DNA of 64,000 nucleotides from Welwitschia mirabilis (GCA_051453625.1 JBOZIK010000001.1:92333692-92397691); one strand, 5' to 3'. Positions 24,360 through 36,571 are shown, counted from the stretch's first letter. The notes: generated by a model from the sequence alone, not told the origin. Program-made: numbers and translations.

Positions 24360-24900
24360 AAATGAGTTATCCTTAGAAAAGTTTTTCTTGCCCAATCCCT
24401 CATGAATTTAGTGTTACAAAAATCACCCAAAGTTAAAGATCCAAGAGCAGCAATAGTGAATCTTACTTTGGAGGAAAATAAAAAGATTAAAAAATCTTTA
24501 ATTAAAATTGGAACGAGTGTTAATATTATATCATTTCACATTTGTAATAGACTTGGTTTGTATAATAGAATGAAGGCTACTCTAGTTGTCTTAGAATTAG
24601 CAGATACATCAGTTAAGAAACTATTAGGCATTATTAAAGACTTGAAAAATTAAGTTAAAGAGGCTCTCTATCCTATAGATGTAATTATCATAAATGTTGA
24701 GTATAACAGAGGATACACTTTACTTCTAGGAAGAGCCTTTTGTACAACATCCCACTGCATCATTGATACAAGAGCAGGAATAATGAAATGTCATTTTGAA
24801 AATAGAACATTTACAATTAGAGTCTTTAATGCAGCTGAGAAAGATTTAGGTGATAAAATGAACATTGAAGATAACATCAAACCTACTTTATTTTTACAAA
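24360..24900 (+). pseudogene. E3 aspartic protease, active site lost
   Basis: Homologous to Athila-type retropepsins, which cleave Gag-Pol. Blocks in order are FLAQSLMN, ALxDxGAS-equivalent SLIKIGTSVNII, LELADTSVKKLLGIIKDL, YPIDVIIINVEYN, TLLLGRAFCTT and IIDTRAGIMKCHF. The catalytic Asp of the D-x-G-[AT]-S loop is Lys, so even the ancestral frame here could not cleave. E5 keeps DIGAS at the same place. The main frame is open from 24,402 to 24,653, then one stop, then continues to about 24,720 and again from 24,783 to 25,007. The last part diverges into a Lys/Asn-rich tail. Confidence 0.82.
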
Positions 24901-25009
24901 ATCACCCACTTAAAAAAAAAGAGATGAAATCAAATAAGCATCTGCTTTGTGATGACCAACTTAAGAATGAAAAAGAAATACAACATTTAGAGTGTAAGCA
25001 AGTCTAATT

Positions 25010-27313
25010 TTTCAAGAACGATTATGAGGAAAATTGTCCATTACATAAGTCAAAAATTAAAAATAATAATTTAAATTTACATGAAAATGTTTTTAGTGGA
25101 CTTGAATATAATTTTCCTTGTGATGCTCAAAATAAAATTCTTACATTCAATGAAAATCTTTTATCAGAATTACCATTTCTCTCCCCTTTGACTTTCAAAA
25201 TTTGTGCTTTAATGTGGTGTTATAGAGTGTTCTCCATTACTCCTCTCTTCATCCAATTGATTTTAATTAAAAATAATTGTACATCTCTTATGTTTTATTA
25301 ATTAGTAAACTTTTAGTTTGGACCTTATTTCTCTAAACAACTTGAGACCAAAATAGATCCTTAACTTTTTCTTCTTTTTTCTTTTCAATAAAAGTATGCT
25401 TTAGATTTAGGAATTGAATAAAATTTTCTTACCTTACTATTTTCTTTTCATCATTCTATTTTGATAGTCTTTGATTTCATTTTCTTATTTTCAGTTTTTG
25501 CTTGTGTTTATAGTCTGTACTTCTATTTTCTATCAAAAATTATCAGTCGTCTTCTCTATTGTTCCCACAATAAATAAGATGATAGTTAGTTTTGTTAATT
25601 TTCTAGATTTTTGATAAATTTTTGTGTTTTCTAATAATTTTTTTATTTCTCTGTCTCTATCGTCCTCTCTATCTCTTGAACGATGAGTAGGACGACGGTC
25701 AATAAAATCATCTTTTTTATTTTCTATTATTTTAATAAAATACATTTTTATGGCTTTGTTGAGATTTCTGACTTAACTGCTTAAAAATTTCAGGAAGTAA
25801 ATGGGTAAAATTTGGAATTTCACGAGCAAACCATCTAAATTTTCTTTTAGTTTTTTCTTTAGAGGTTATTATGAAATTACTTGATCATTTTTCAAACTTG
25901 ACTTATGTATTTATCTCCACGAATAGTCTTTTGACTTAGGCATTTTGATGGTAAGATTGGATTCATCTAATCTTAGGACATTCACATGTTCATAAACTTC
26001 ATTTTGAAGGAAGATGCTTATTTTTCTTAATAGTGAAAAATATTATATTGTTTAAGAGTTTTCTTTTTTGTCTTTATCTTATGACTTTTACTTTTGTCTT
26101 TTGGAATGTTTGGTCATGTGAAATGTGTATTTCAAGTAGTCAAAGGAAAAAAAGTGAAATAAGGCCATGATGTCTTATTTATCATATTTTAAAAAACATG
26201 GTCATCATGATGTCCTACCGCAAGTACACTAGGGCAAATATTTTTGAAAGAAGCCTTTAGCAGTTTAATATGGTAGCTATGGAAACTCCACTGGGAGGTC
26301 AGTTGGCCATCCTTCATAGGTTCTTACTTCTCTGATGGTGGCTGCACTCCCCTCGTCATGAATAATATTCAAACTTTAAGGCTATGGGATCAATGGTGTT
26401 CCTGGTGTCATCAGAGATATTACTTATTTTCTAGACTCTTAATCTTTCTACATGATCATTTCATTTCTTAAGATTTGAGTGTTTATTTGGAAATGATGGC
26501 AGGTGAGTTTTTTTTTATCAATTCTTTGGTCTGATCATTTATTTTAACTTTAGCATCATTATAACCACTGCCTTATCAAACGGAGTTTTTCATACATTAA
26601 GTCACACATTATTTACATCAAGTAATGTTATGATTTCTTTCATAGGAGTCTACTAGGTTAAAATATCTAATAAGTGAGCTATCTTTCATTTCTGTTACCT
26701 TATTGTGTATTCTTTTTATTTTCTTTTATGGTTTAGTTAGTTATTTCAAAGTCATTACTGTATTTTTTTTTTTTATCATCATGTTTTTCTTATTTGGTTT
26801 TTAATAAAAGCAATTTTTTTGCTTAGTTGAGTTTTCTTAATAAATTTTATTTTTGGTGTTGTAAGCATTGCTCTTAATTATTTTTGTGACAAAACATTTT
26901 TATTGTCCACTCTTTTTTTTCTCATCAGAATATTTAATGGATCTATATTTTTTACATCTGACATTACTCAGCTTTGCACTTTCTTTTAAAAGATTATCCT
27001 CTTTTACCTATCTTCTCACTTTCATTTACTTTCTTTGGTTTATTTTCTAATACAAGACGTATTTCTTTTTCTTGGGGAAGGGGCAAAGACCCATTTTCAT
27101 TGCTCATTTTCAAAAAATTTTAACTTAATTGAGATCTTTGAGGGGATAAAATTTTCATACACATTGTGCATTACTTGTTATTTATCCATGTGATGTGTTT
27201 TATGAGCATGTTTTATAATTATCATATTTATCTTTTGAAAAATAAATTACCTCATAATTATGGTTTTTTGTCTCATTTTTATTAGAGACTAATAAAGGCT
27301 AAGTGGGAGGCTA
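25010..27313 (+). other. E3 3' interior, non-coding
   Basis: Where RT, RNase H and integrase would be expected, no motif appears on either strand. Two hairpin modules lie at 25,546-25,588 and 25,650-25,700. A segment at about 26,190-26,245 matches, in reverse complement, the left end of E5 at 33,372-33,410, showing that both elements share this 3' region. The purine tract before the right LTR is at about 27,300-27,310. Confidence 0.7.
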
Positions 27314-27830
27314 TGTTGCACTGCCAATTTGTGGTTATTTAATGGAGTTTTATGATTTGTTTTATAAAGACATTTGTATAGGTTTTAGTCCAATTCTAAG
27401 GATTTTGGAAAAATGATAGAAGATCTTGAAAATGTGTAATTCTTATCTAGATTTGACGTATTTAAGACACATTCTAATGCACATAGCTTTAGAAAAGAAT
27501 TACTAATAAAAATTGTAAGTTTCTCCTTAAGAAAATAATCAAAGAAGACTGTTGTCCCCTCCATCATCCCCATGCCAGGCAGGATGACGATATATTTGCA
27601 TGCTGACATGGATTGTTGAGTTATCTTTTTTAATGAGCTATCATCCCACTTGTCATCCGGATAATAGTCAGGACGATACTAACATGTGACCTACTCTAAT
27701 AGTAGCTCATAACCATTTCGTCTATTTCATTTATGTAAAAGGGTTCATCTAGATGCTCCTTCTATTTGTATTTTTCTATTATGAGTTATTTATAATAATT
27801 CCTCCTTTAATTCTTCTTCTCATCTTCGTT

Positions 27831-27930
27831 NNNNNNNNNNNNNNNNNNNNNNNNNNNNNNNNNNNNNNNNNNNNNNNNNNNNNNNNNNNNNNNNNNNNNN
27901 NNNNNNNNNNNNNNNNNNNNNNNNNNNNNN
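27831..27930. other. Assembly gap, 100 Ns, probably spurious
   Basis: The flanks are the same 93-bp sequence (91 matches by eye), so the two contigs overlap and the gap probably contains nothing. Confidence 0.9.
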
Positions 27931-28234
27931 AAAGGGTTCATCTAGATGCTCCTTCTATTTGTATTTTTCTATTATGAGTTATTTCTAATAATTCCTCCTT
28001 TAATTCTTCTTCTCATCTTCGTGGCACTGGAAATTCTTATGATAAGAGATTGAAGGATGGGAGATCCATCTCGCGTATTGCAGAAAGATGTTCCTTTGGT
28101 AGAGGTTTATGTATCATCCATTAAAGCTCAACTATTTTATAACCCAGATGTTATTACTCTTCCTAATATAAAAACATTGTTTTATTTTTATATTTTCATG
28201 ATAGTTTATTTGATGACCCTTATAGTCTATGTTT

Positions 28235-28547
28235 NNNNNNNNNNNNNNNNNNNNNNNNNNNNNNNNNNNNNNNNNNNNNNNNNNNNNNNNNNNNNNNNNN
28301 NNNNNNNNNNNNNNNNNNNNNNNNNNNNNNNNNNNNNNNNNNNNNNNNNNNNNNNNNNNNNNNNNNNNNNNNNNNNNNNNNNNNNNNNNNNNNNNNNNNN
28401 NNNNNNNNNNNNNNNNNNNNNNNNNNNNNNNNNNNNNNNNNNNNNNNNNNNNNNNNNNNNNNNNNNNNNNNNNNNNNNNNNNNNNNNNNNNNNNNNNNNN
28501 NNNNNNNNNNNNNNNNNNNNNNNNNNNNNNNNNNNNNNNNNNNNNNN
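28235..28547. other. Assembly gap, 313 Ns
   Basis: It lies inside the E3 right LTR. The LTR length arithmetic shows the N count is close to the true missing length. Confidence 0.9.
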
Positions 28548-28567
28548 TAAGCACTTACACAAATACA

Positions 28568-30500
28568 CATGACAACAAACATCAATTACAAAAGGACAAT
28601 ACATAAAACTAATTTAAAGTAAATAAATTAAATGAGTCTTAAGATTAACATAAAGAACTAGTTAACATAAACAAAATTTGATGACTAAATAATTTACTCT
28701 AATTCACATTTGATGCAAAATAACACTACAAAATGCATTTAATATTTCACAATACAAAATTAACATTAGTTTTCAAATATTCAAATGAACCTCATAGTTA
28801 CTTGACCAAAATTTCTATTGTTAATCTTGTTAGTCAAGCAAGTAGAAATATTCATCAAATATCTTTCTTATCTTGGTTTAGGCCTAATGGAAGAGATTAT
28901 TTTAATAAAAAAGACATCATAATACACATATGCGAAGGTCAAAGGCAATACTTTATTATGCCACTAATTTACTTAAGAAAAACACGTAACATTAAAAATA
29001 AAATAAGTAGAATAAACCTACTTATAAATGTAAATGATTAGAGACTACTAGTTGATGGATATTGATGAACTTTTAATGAGGTCCTAAGCTCTAAAGTTCT
29101 TATATTGAAGCATGAAGCTCCAATACATAATATCTAGATTCCAAGATCCAAGCTGCAAGTTCCATATTCAAAGGCAAGAGACTTAGGAGAAGAAGATGAA
29201 AGAATGAGAAGCAAATTTAATAGCATGTACATGCATGAAAATGAAAAATTGGTTTATAAGAAAGAAAAGGGTACTATTTATAAGGAAATGATAAAATAAA
29301 AGATCTTGATTCAAGTGGTTAAAGATCACACACCTCGTTTTACTCATAAGATAAAATGTTTACATTATATTAGATAAGATTAATTATTAATAACTTAGAT
29401 AAGCTTAAGTTACAAGTAATATTAATGTGTGAATGACAAGAATACACCATATTTATGAGTCATGTACCTACCTAGGACAAGTAATTTTCTTTCTTTAATT
29501 ANNNNNNNNNNAAGTTAATTACATATTTGGTTCCTTATTCTAGTTCCTTCTTAATTTTTATAAGATTATAGCATGTTTAATTAGTTTAAAACATGCATTA
29601 AATAATGTGTAGTATGAATTAGAAGAGTAAATATTTTTCTATGCATAAATTTAAATACTACTATATCTCATAAGGAGATAAAGTTTTTCAATTCCAATGA
29701 GGAAAAAAAATATTTTATGAATCAACTACTTTTACAAATATCAAAAAGCATTCACAGTACAGTAAAATATACTCTTTCATCCATCTTAGTTTATAAATAA
29801 AAGAACATGTACTTATTTACATGCTTATTAATTTTAAAATTCATCAAATTCATGAACATAGCACTCAAGTAAAAAGAAAAATTAAAAAAAAAAGTCATAA
29901 TTGAATGTAGGACATTCAATTTTTTATTCCGTATTTCACCAATTGCATTACCATTTAGTTTTATCTGGAAATTTTAGTTTTTAGAGTTATATTAGATACA
30001 TGAGTAAATTTATAAAACACAGATATCATAGGTCATTTTATGTAAACATTTTATTATTAGTTTATACCTCCTCCTAAATTTTCAATATTATAATTTTACC
30101 ATGTAAATTAGAAGTGTTTACATAAATGGAGTTAGTAGATTTTAACATCTAGATAGATTTTATTTATTTATAAAAAATAAAATTTTCATAGAATAGTTAT
30201 CATTATTTTTATACTAAATCAAGAATACCAAAACTATGAAAAATTCCTAAAAAATAAAGTTATATACTTAAAATAACATATAAGTATCTATAATTTAAAA
30301 TTAAGCATAGCGTGTATATTTCACATTAAAAAAACTATAATACACTATTATTTATAAAACTAAATATTGGATTCCATAAAGCTTATAAATAAAGAAGAGT
30401 TTAGCGTTAAAAATTTAGTTTTAAGAAGTATTGTAAAATTTAGAGATTAACATGTATAATGTTTGAGTAATTAAATATTCACAATATGCAGGATAGAACA
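28568..30500. other. AT-rich stretch, unassigned
   Basis: A 102-codon plus-strand frame (28,733-29,041) has a product that resembles nothing I know and is probably fortuitous. A 10-base N run is at 29,502-29,511. A purine-rich patch lies at 29,170-29,290. No repeat or transposon motif was recognised. Confidence 0.45.
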
Positions 30501-32503
30501 TTTTAGTTCATCTATAACGATATTAGCTTTCAACGTTTGTGACATAGTGGAAGTAATAAAGTTGAAGAAGGCCAAAGTAGCCTCTTCAAAAGATCAAATA
30601 TAATTATAAAATTAAGAAAATCAAATTAAAAAAACAAATTATCAAGATCAAATATAAAATTACCATTAATAAAGAGTTGATCTAGAGGATGAATAAAAGA
30701 AGTGCTATTTCAATATTTGAAAAATTCTTTACAATTTTCATCTTCAATTTCACGCTAAGAAAGGCAAATTTTAATATGGGCACTTTCTGCTCAATAACAT
30801 CTTACTTTAGAAAAGATGATTTAGTTTTAAATAGTTGAACCTAAAGTATTGCATTAAATAGATCATGAAGTTGTTTTTTAAATAGTTCTTAAACTATGGA
30901 TTTAATGTTATTATATTTCAATTTACATATACAAATATTTATTACCTAAAATATCTTATATAATTACGCAAATGATAGTAAGTTCTATGCCACTATTAAA
31001 TTTAGTCTATATGACCTTAAGGTCTAAGCTTCACATTCTAAATATTATGAAGATACTTTGAGTAGTTGAAGAAAAAATTCTACTAGCATGTAATCAAAAT
31101 AAATAACATCTTGTTTCCTTATAACTATCATTAATTTTAATTTTAATTTTAATCAAAAAATGATGTGATAGTTTTACATGTTAAAGAAGATTAACATGAG
31201 AATCCACCCTCTAAAAGAAATTATAGGAAATAAAACTTGTTTAATCTATTGAAGATACAACCTTTTCCCAGATAACAATTGCTTTAAGTATACCTTTTGA
31301 TAATATAACTTAAGTTATTTTCATTTATATTTAATAAACCAAACTTTCTTTGAAATTAGAACAATGGTAATATTTTTCCTCTTGAATGAAGAAAAAAGGT
31401 GTCTGGATTTACCATCAAAAAATTGAACCATATTAAAATCAATATTAAATAACCTTAAAATGAAGGAAAGGAAATAAAAAATCTCTTAGCATAAAGAACA
31501 TCTTTTCTCTAAGCCATTTGGTGCATGGATTATAAGCTAAACAAAACATATACAAAGAAATTTGACTTTTAGAATCTTAGTTAAATTAAATATTTTTATC
31601 TTTTTAAACGAGAGTGCAAAGAATAGTAGCATCTCATCATCCTTTATCATAACTAGTAGCAACAACTATTAAATGAGGCAAAAAATGGTATGCTAAAAAA
31701 GATAATTCTTGAGAATAAATCTTAATTTCTTAAAGAATAATAAAGTTGAATTAAGTAGCTAATGTGAAAATAATACATCTATCATGTTTATGTTAAACCT
31801 ATCAATGAAATCATACACATTCTATGAAAGAATATTCATGTTGTAGCAGACAGAGTTTTATCTATATTATTCCTTAAAAGATTCATGCATACTTGATTAT
31901 CAACATTCCTGTTATTCATAAAATGTTCAAAAGTATTATTTATCTTCGAGACGATTTAGAACTAGAATAATGTAAATAAATAAAAATATGATCATTTGAA
32001 AAAAAGGCATTTATTCATTCCTACTTAGTGACTTCAAAGATGCCATTAGAATTCACTGCATGTTCAAACAACTCTAAAGTAAAGATTAATAAGGAAAAAT
32101 CTAAAGATTTTCTACTAGCATTAAGGCTAAGTGGAGGTTTCTAAGTAAAAGTAGTTGTGAATATTATTTATTAGTAATATTAGCCATAAAGAAGGAGTAA
32201 GAAGAAGATGTAACAAATTTATTAGAGATAAAGTTATAAGAGGAAGACTAGAAACTAGAATGTAGAATAGATCTCTTGGCTTGAGGCTCATCTAATTATT
32301 CCTTGTTGATAAAAAGGTGGAATGTATAAATATGATGCCCTTCATAATAATAATAATTATAAGAATTGAGAAGATTAAAGTAATTCACTTTTTAGATAAA
32401 AACATTTCCATCCATTTATTAGGTTAAATAGTTATTCACTACAAAATACTCATTTTAATAAAGTACCCCAAAAAATGAAACCCACTAATGTCATAGAAAT
32501 ATT
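30500..32503 (-). mobile_element. LINE-3 left part (ORF2 side), strongly decayed
   Basis: On the minus strand a block at about 31,950-32,110 reads SLDFSLLIFTLELFEHAVNS and then NGIFEVTK, similar to the A-x-GFSGGIW block of plant LINE endonucleases. A later block at about 30,740-30,800 gives EQKVPILKFAFL, loosely like the QK-x-RI-x-W segment between endonuclease and RT. No YxDD box was found. The assignment depends mainly on the DUF4283-like block on the other side of the copia array (48,121-48,330), with which this part would be continuous. Confidence 0.38.
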
Positions 32504-33271
32504 TGTTAAATTATATTTGCCAATTGATGTCAAACTAATATCTTTTTTATAGTGCAAAATTTATATCTTGTGTGAAAATGAGATTGAGTTTTTTGCAAGT
32601 AAAATAATTGGACCAAAAATACATTAGAAACTTGCTGAGCTATGTTAACCTCCAGTGGGAGTTAACCAGATCTTAAAGGGGTCAATCACATCCAAAGCTA
32701 TCACAAGAAAAATGGAATGAATCCAAAGGAATTAACCGGATTTTCATGTGGTCAACCGGATTTGAGGAACTAATAGGTAATAGTCTCAGACCGAGAGGAA
32801 AGGATTCGACTAGATTTTCATGGGATCGACTAGACTTGAGAAGCTGACAGACCATATATTTAGACTGAAAGGCAAGGTTTCGACCGGATCCAAGATGGAG
32901 TTGACCGAGCTCTCATGGGGTTGACTAGATTTTTATGGGGTCGACCAGACAGCACAGAAAAGTAAAATTTCTAAATGTTATGTATCCATTACCTAACCAT
33001 TACCTAGCCGTTTTCTAGCCATTTATAGTCGTTACAGGTGTAATTCATTTATAATAAATCCTTTTAGCCCTCCATTATAAAAATCTATGCTATTGTTGAC
33101 CTAGAGATCTTTTTGGCACTATTCTTATTTGGATAATCATTATGGATCTAAAAGATTAGACTGTACTTTCATTAGAATATCATTGTATTGCTTCATATCT
33201 AATTTGGAAGATCAATCATTGGCATAAGAGCTTCATTTAGAATTAGATCTAAGAGCTTCATCATTATGATC
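32504..33271 (+). repeat. E4 LTR A, truncated by gap
   Basis: It starts TGTTAAATTATATTTGCC and follows LTR B and C to the AAGAGCTTCATCATTATGATC block, then Ns. About 500 bases of LTR are missing compared with B and C. At least seven TCGACC/TTGACC-like words with GGATTTTCATGGGG-like spacers occur at 32,690-32,955. Confidence 0.85.
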
Positions 33272-33371
33272 NNNNNNNNNNNNNNNNNNNNNNNNNNNNN
33301 NNNNNNNNNNNNNNNNNNNNNNNNNNNNNNNNNNNNNNNNNNNNNNNNNNNNNNNNNNNNNNNNNNNNNNN
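33272..33371. other. Assembly gap, nominal 100 Ns
   Basis: It joins the middle of copia LTR A to the middle of E5. By comparison with E3 and LTR B, the hidden sequence must exceed 2.5 kb. Confidence 0.9.
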
Positions 33372-33419
33372 TTTGCCCTAATGTACTTGCGGTATGACAT
33401 CATGCTTTTGACTTTTATT

Positions 33420-34085
33420 TTATTTTTTTTCTTTTTAAACACAAATGAATCCCACATGATCACATACTTAAGAAAGATGAAGGTGAATAAGTAAAATAAA
33501 AGATAGAAAAGAACACTCTTTGATTACTTTAAGATTTAATCACCATTTAAAAAAACACGAGAAATAAGGCATCTTCCTGTAAATATAGTCTATAAACATG
33601 GGAATATCTCAAGATTGGATGAATCCAATCTTATCACTTATAAATGCCCAAGAATAAAAATAATCATGATACTTCACAGAGTAATACACAAGTCAAGTTT
33701 TAAAAGATGATTAGGTGAAGTCATAATATTTAACCAAAGGAGTAGGCTAAGAGAGAACTTAGACAATGATAGGGAGGAAGTCCTTCTCAGTAAGGCGAAC
33801 ATCTAAAACAAGTGCTTCTACCATGTTTATAGTTTCATATAACGATCCTCATGCCATTTCAGCCATTTTCCATGTGCATACACCATTTTTCACCCATAAT
33901 TTTTATGATTCTATCTTTTACATTTTGCTTTATGATTGGACAGTGTTGTAAAAATAGGGTTGGTTTTATATCTTCCTCTAAACCTAAATCATTGCCTAAA
34001 TCTTTTTCAGCTGCATCAAACACTCATATTAAAAATCATTTATTTTCAAAATGGAATTTCATTAATCTATTACTTGTGTCTATGA
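33420..34085 (-). other. E5 3' interior, non-coding
   Basis: No coding was recognised on either strand. Open frames on the plus strand at 33,766-34,093 are antisense to the element and look fortuitous. Confidence 0.5.
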
Positions 34086-34480
34086 TGCAATGAACTGTTG
34101 CAAAGAAAGCTCTACCTAGAAGTAGGGGATATCTACCTTGATGCTAAACTTCTAAAATAACTACATCTATTGGATAGAAATATTCCTCTATCTGAATAAC
34201 CAAGTCCTTGATCACACCTAAGGATTTAGTTATAGATACATCAGCCAAATCTAAGACAATTTATGTATGTTCTACTTGTCCTTCTAATCTAAGATATTAA
34301 TAGCTGTGCAAGGGTATAATATTGACACTAGCTCCTATATCTATCAAGGCTTTCTTAATTCTATGGTTTCCCTCTAAAGTAACACTAACAGTTGCTGCCC
34401 CTAGATCTTTAAACTTTGAACACTCCTTGGAAACCAAGTTGCTAAGGGATTTAGCTAAGAAGACTTTATTAGGGATGGTT
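34086..34480 (-). pseudogene. E5 aspartic protease, active-site loop intact
   Basis: On the minus strand the frame reads KVFLAKSLSNL, then KKALIDIGASVNIIPLHS, then LDLADVSITKSLGVIKDL, FYPIDVVILEV and PLLLGRAFFATVHCI. This is colinear with E3 but keeps the catalytic DIGAS. Three in-frame stops remain (after LHSY, in EHT-stop-IVL and in EV-stop-HQ), two of them at likely Gln positions. As with E3, no polymerase follows. Confidence 0.85.
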
Positions 34481-36150
34481 TGCTTTTATTTCTTTCTTAT
34501 TAGATCTCTTCATAGCTTAGAGTATTTGGGATTTTCTTGAAAAAGTTTCTAAAAAGGTAAGTTAATGCTCACATTTTGCATTAAGAATTTTAAATGATCA
34601 TCAAAGATGAGGTTTATGTTAAGCCTATTAATCCATAGGGTAGCAAGTTTCTAAGAAGGAAAGAAATGATTTTCCAAGATTATATGTTCTCTTCTTCATC
34701 ATTCTTATCATTTTGGAAAGTTGAAGCCTCATGAGTAGTGGGAGTTGTATCATTTCCACTCCTTGTCACCACCTTATAATCTTTTCGTACTTCATTAGGA
34801 TTTAGTAAAGGGTGAGTGGCAAGGGTCCCTTGTGGTCTTTGTTTTCTCTTAAAGTTTTCTCAACTCCTCAATAAAACTTCTAAGAGGATCACTATGATTT
34901 TGGTAGTTAGAAGGGCTTGTCAAGTGATTTGGGTAGTTGAATTGAAAGTTAGGATGTTCAAGTCTATTTCTAAAAGGCTAGGAGTTAGGATGATGTATTT
35001 GGAAATTGGTAGGATTTGGTTTCTTACTCATCCTATTTTGAAAATTGTGATTGTGGACTTGTCTTTGATTATAGTTTTAAATGTAGTTACTAGGCCTTTG
35101 GTTGAAGGCATGTACTTCTTTATAGATTTTTTCTTTACAAGTTGGAAGTAAAGGGCATTCTTTTGTAATATGGTAGCCATCTTCATGCAAATCACATGTT
35201 GGAATGATAACTTCACTTTTCTCAGTTGCCACTTTAGCATCAAGGATCATCTAGGTGTATTTGTCTAAGGTAGAAGTAGAATCCTTAATGACAGTAATTG
35301 GTTCATTTTCTATTTTGGTTTTATTCTTCTTATGCTTGACTTCTTTTAGGTCTTTAATGATTTGGCCTACTATTTAGTTTCTCTAAAGGAGGATTTAGGC
35401 TAAATTTGACTTACTTTTACTAAATCTTCTAATAGCTTTCAAGCATATCCTAATGTTTGGTTTAAGAGGTTGCCTCTATAAGAAAAATCTACAAGTTACT
35501 TAGTATGAATGTTTAATCCACTATAAAAATAGTTAATTAACTCTATCTTGGAAAAGGCATTCACATGATTTGAATGTCAAGCAACAAAGAATCGCTCATA
35601 GGCAAAGGCATAGTCTATGTTAGGTAGTTATTAAAAGTTTGTAACTTCTTTCTTACACTTTTGGATGGTGGTTTCACTCATGAATCTATTGATGAAGGCT
35701 TTTTGAACTTAACTCCAAAATTTAAGGCTCTTATAAGGGATTGTTCTAAGCCAAGTTTTTTCTTTATCTCTCAAGGTCATGGAAAAGATAACCATACTAT
35801 CGCTTATTCATTTTTTACCATTTTCAGAAGTAAAAATAAGTTGTTCGAGTTCAGAGATGTGTTATAAAGGATCTTCATTAGGTTCTCTACTAAAGGTAAG
35901 GTAAGCATTTAAGTTTCAAAGTTCTACATCATTACCAAGGGTTAAGTTAAAAGGATTTTAGATTTCATGTTTTTTAGTTATGATAAGATCTCTTAAAGTA
36001 GTATGAGTATTAAGTTAAGAAGGAGTAGAAGTAAGGGCTCTAATAACTAAGAGTGGACTTAGAGAGATAGGTTATTTTTATTGTTGGTTAGAAGTCAACA
36101 TGGTAGCAAAATCAGATTCTTTTGCAGAATTAAAATTAGAAATTGCTGGA
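34481..36150 (-). pseudogene. E5 gag remnant
   Basis: On the minus strand the capsid domain gives NEDPLQHISELEQLIF, FSMTLRDKEKTWLRTIPYKS, AFINRFMSE, YSGLNIHT and FSYRGNLLNQTLGYA, each matching E3 gag. The knuckle at about 35,150-35,205 reads CDLHEDGYHITKEC. Here the second Cys is His, whereas E3 has lost the last Cys, so the ancestor had a CCHC knuckle. Stops replace Gln and Trp codons. Confidence 0.8.
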
Positions 36151-36550
36151 AATTGTAAATCTTATGTACCTGAATGTTTTGATTTGTTTCAATTTCAAAA
36201 TTTAGCAAACCTTCTCTGATATTTTCAACAATGAACTGTCACTTTCTTTGATATTTTTTTCTTTTTTTTAATTTTAACCATTTGGTCTTGAATCTGAGAA
36301 TGTACTATCCTATACATTAGCTGGACAATAATCTGGACGACAAAAACATAGAATATACAAATAACCATAGAAAGAGAAAAAGCATAAAATGGGACATTCA
36401 TCTGACTGTGACATCTAGACAATGAAGGGAACATTAGAGGTTAGAAAAAAGAAAAAGTAAAATAAAAACTTATAGAAGGTACTAGTAAATCACTACTGCA
36501 GACCGGAATATCTACTAAAGCAATGATAACTCTCGAATTCTAATCAACTC

Positions 36551-36568
36551 TCCTTGGCAATAGCATCA
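36551..36568 (-). promoter_or_regulatory. E5 primer binding site (tRNA-Asp type)
   Basis: The minus-strand sequence matches the complement of the plant tRNA-Asp 3' end at 12 of 18 positions, and all six differences are transitions. It lies three bases from the LTR end at 36,572. Confidence 0.72.
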
Positions 36569-36571
36569 AGA

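Larger units (their letters stand above)
20591..28567 (+). mobile_element. E3: Athila-like gypsy retroelement with gag and protease only
   Basis: Two LTRs (20,591-21,650 and 27,314-28,567) enclose a primer site, gag and protease but no RT, RNase H or integrase. The purine tract AAGTGGGAGG sits immediately before the right LTR. LTRs start T-[AG]-TTGCRCT and end AAATACA. From 25,010 to 27,313 no coding was seen, so the element was probably mobilised in trans. A minus-strand relative, E5, lies at 33,372-37,679. The LTRs differ at very roughly one in six positions by eye, so the insertion is old. No convincing 5-bp target duplication was found. Confidence 0.85.
27314..28567 (+). repeat. E3 right LTR, interrupted by two gaps
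   Basis: It starts TGTTGCACTGCC and ends AAATACA, parallel to the left LTR. It contains Ns at 27,831-27,930 and 28,235-28,547. The 93 bases before the first gap (27,738-27,830) recur almost exactly after it (27,931-28,023). Removing that 193-base excess gives 1,061 bp, against 1,060 bp for the left LTR. Confidence 0.85.

Noticed and set aside
20586-28572. Target-site duplication of E3
   Set aside because: AACAT on the left and CATGA on the right do not match.
28733-29041. 102-codon open frame
   Set aside because: No recognisable motif, AT-rich codon use like its surroundings, no promoter or splice context; probably chance.
30740-30800. Endogenous pararetrovirus or host gene on the minus strand
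   Set aside because: Only one short block in conflicting frames; a decayed LINE explains it at least as well.
33766-34540. Plus-strand open frames over E5
   Set aside because: They are antisense shadows of the minus-strand protease and 3' region.
34816-35151. 111-codon plus-strand frame over E5 gag
   Set aside because: Antisense to a clearly recognisable gag; no motif of its own.
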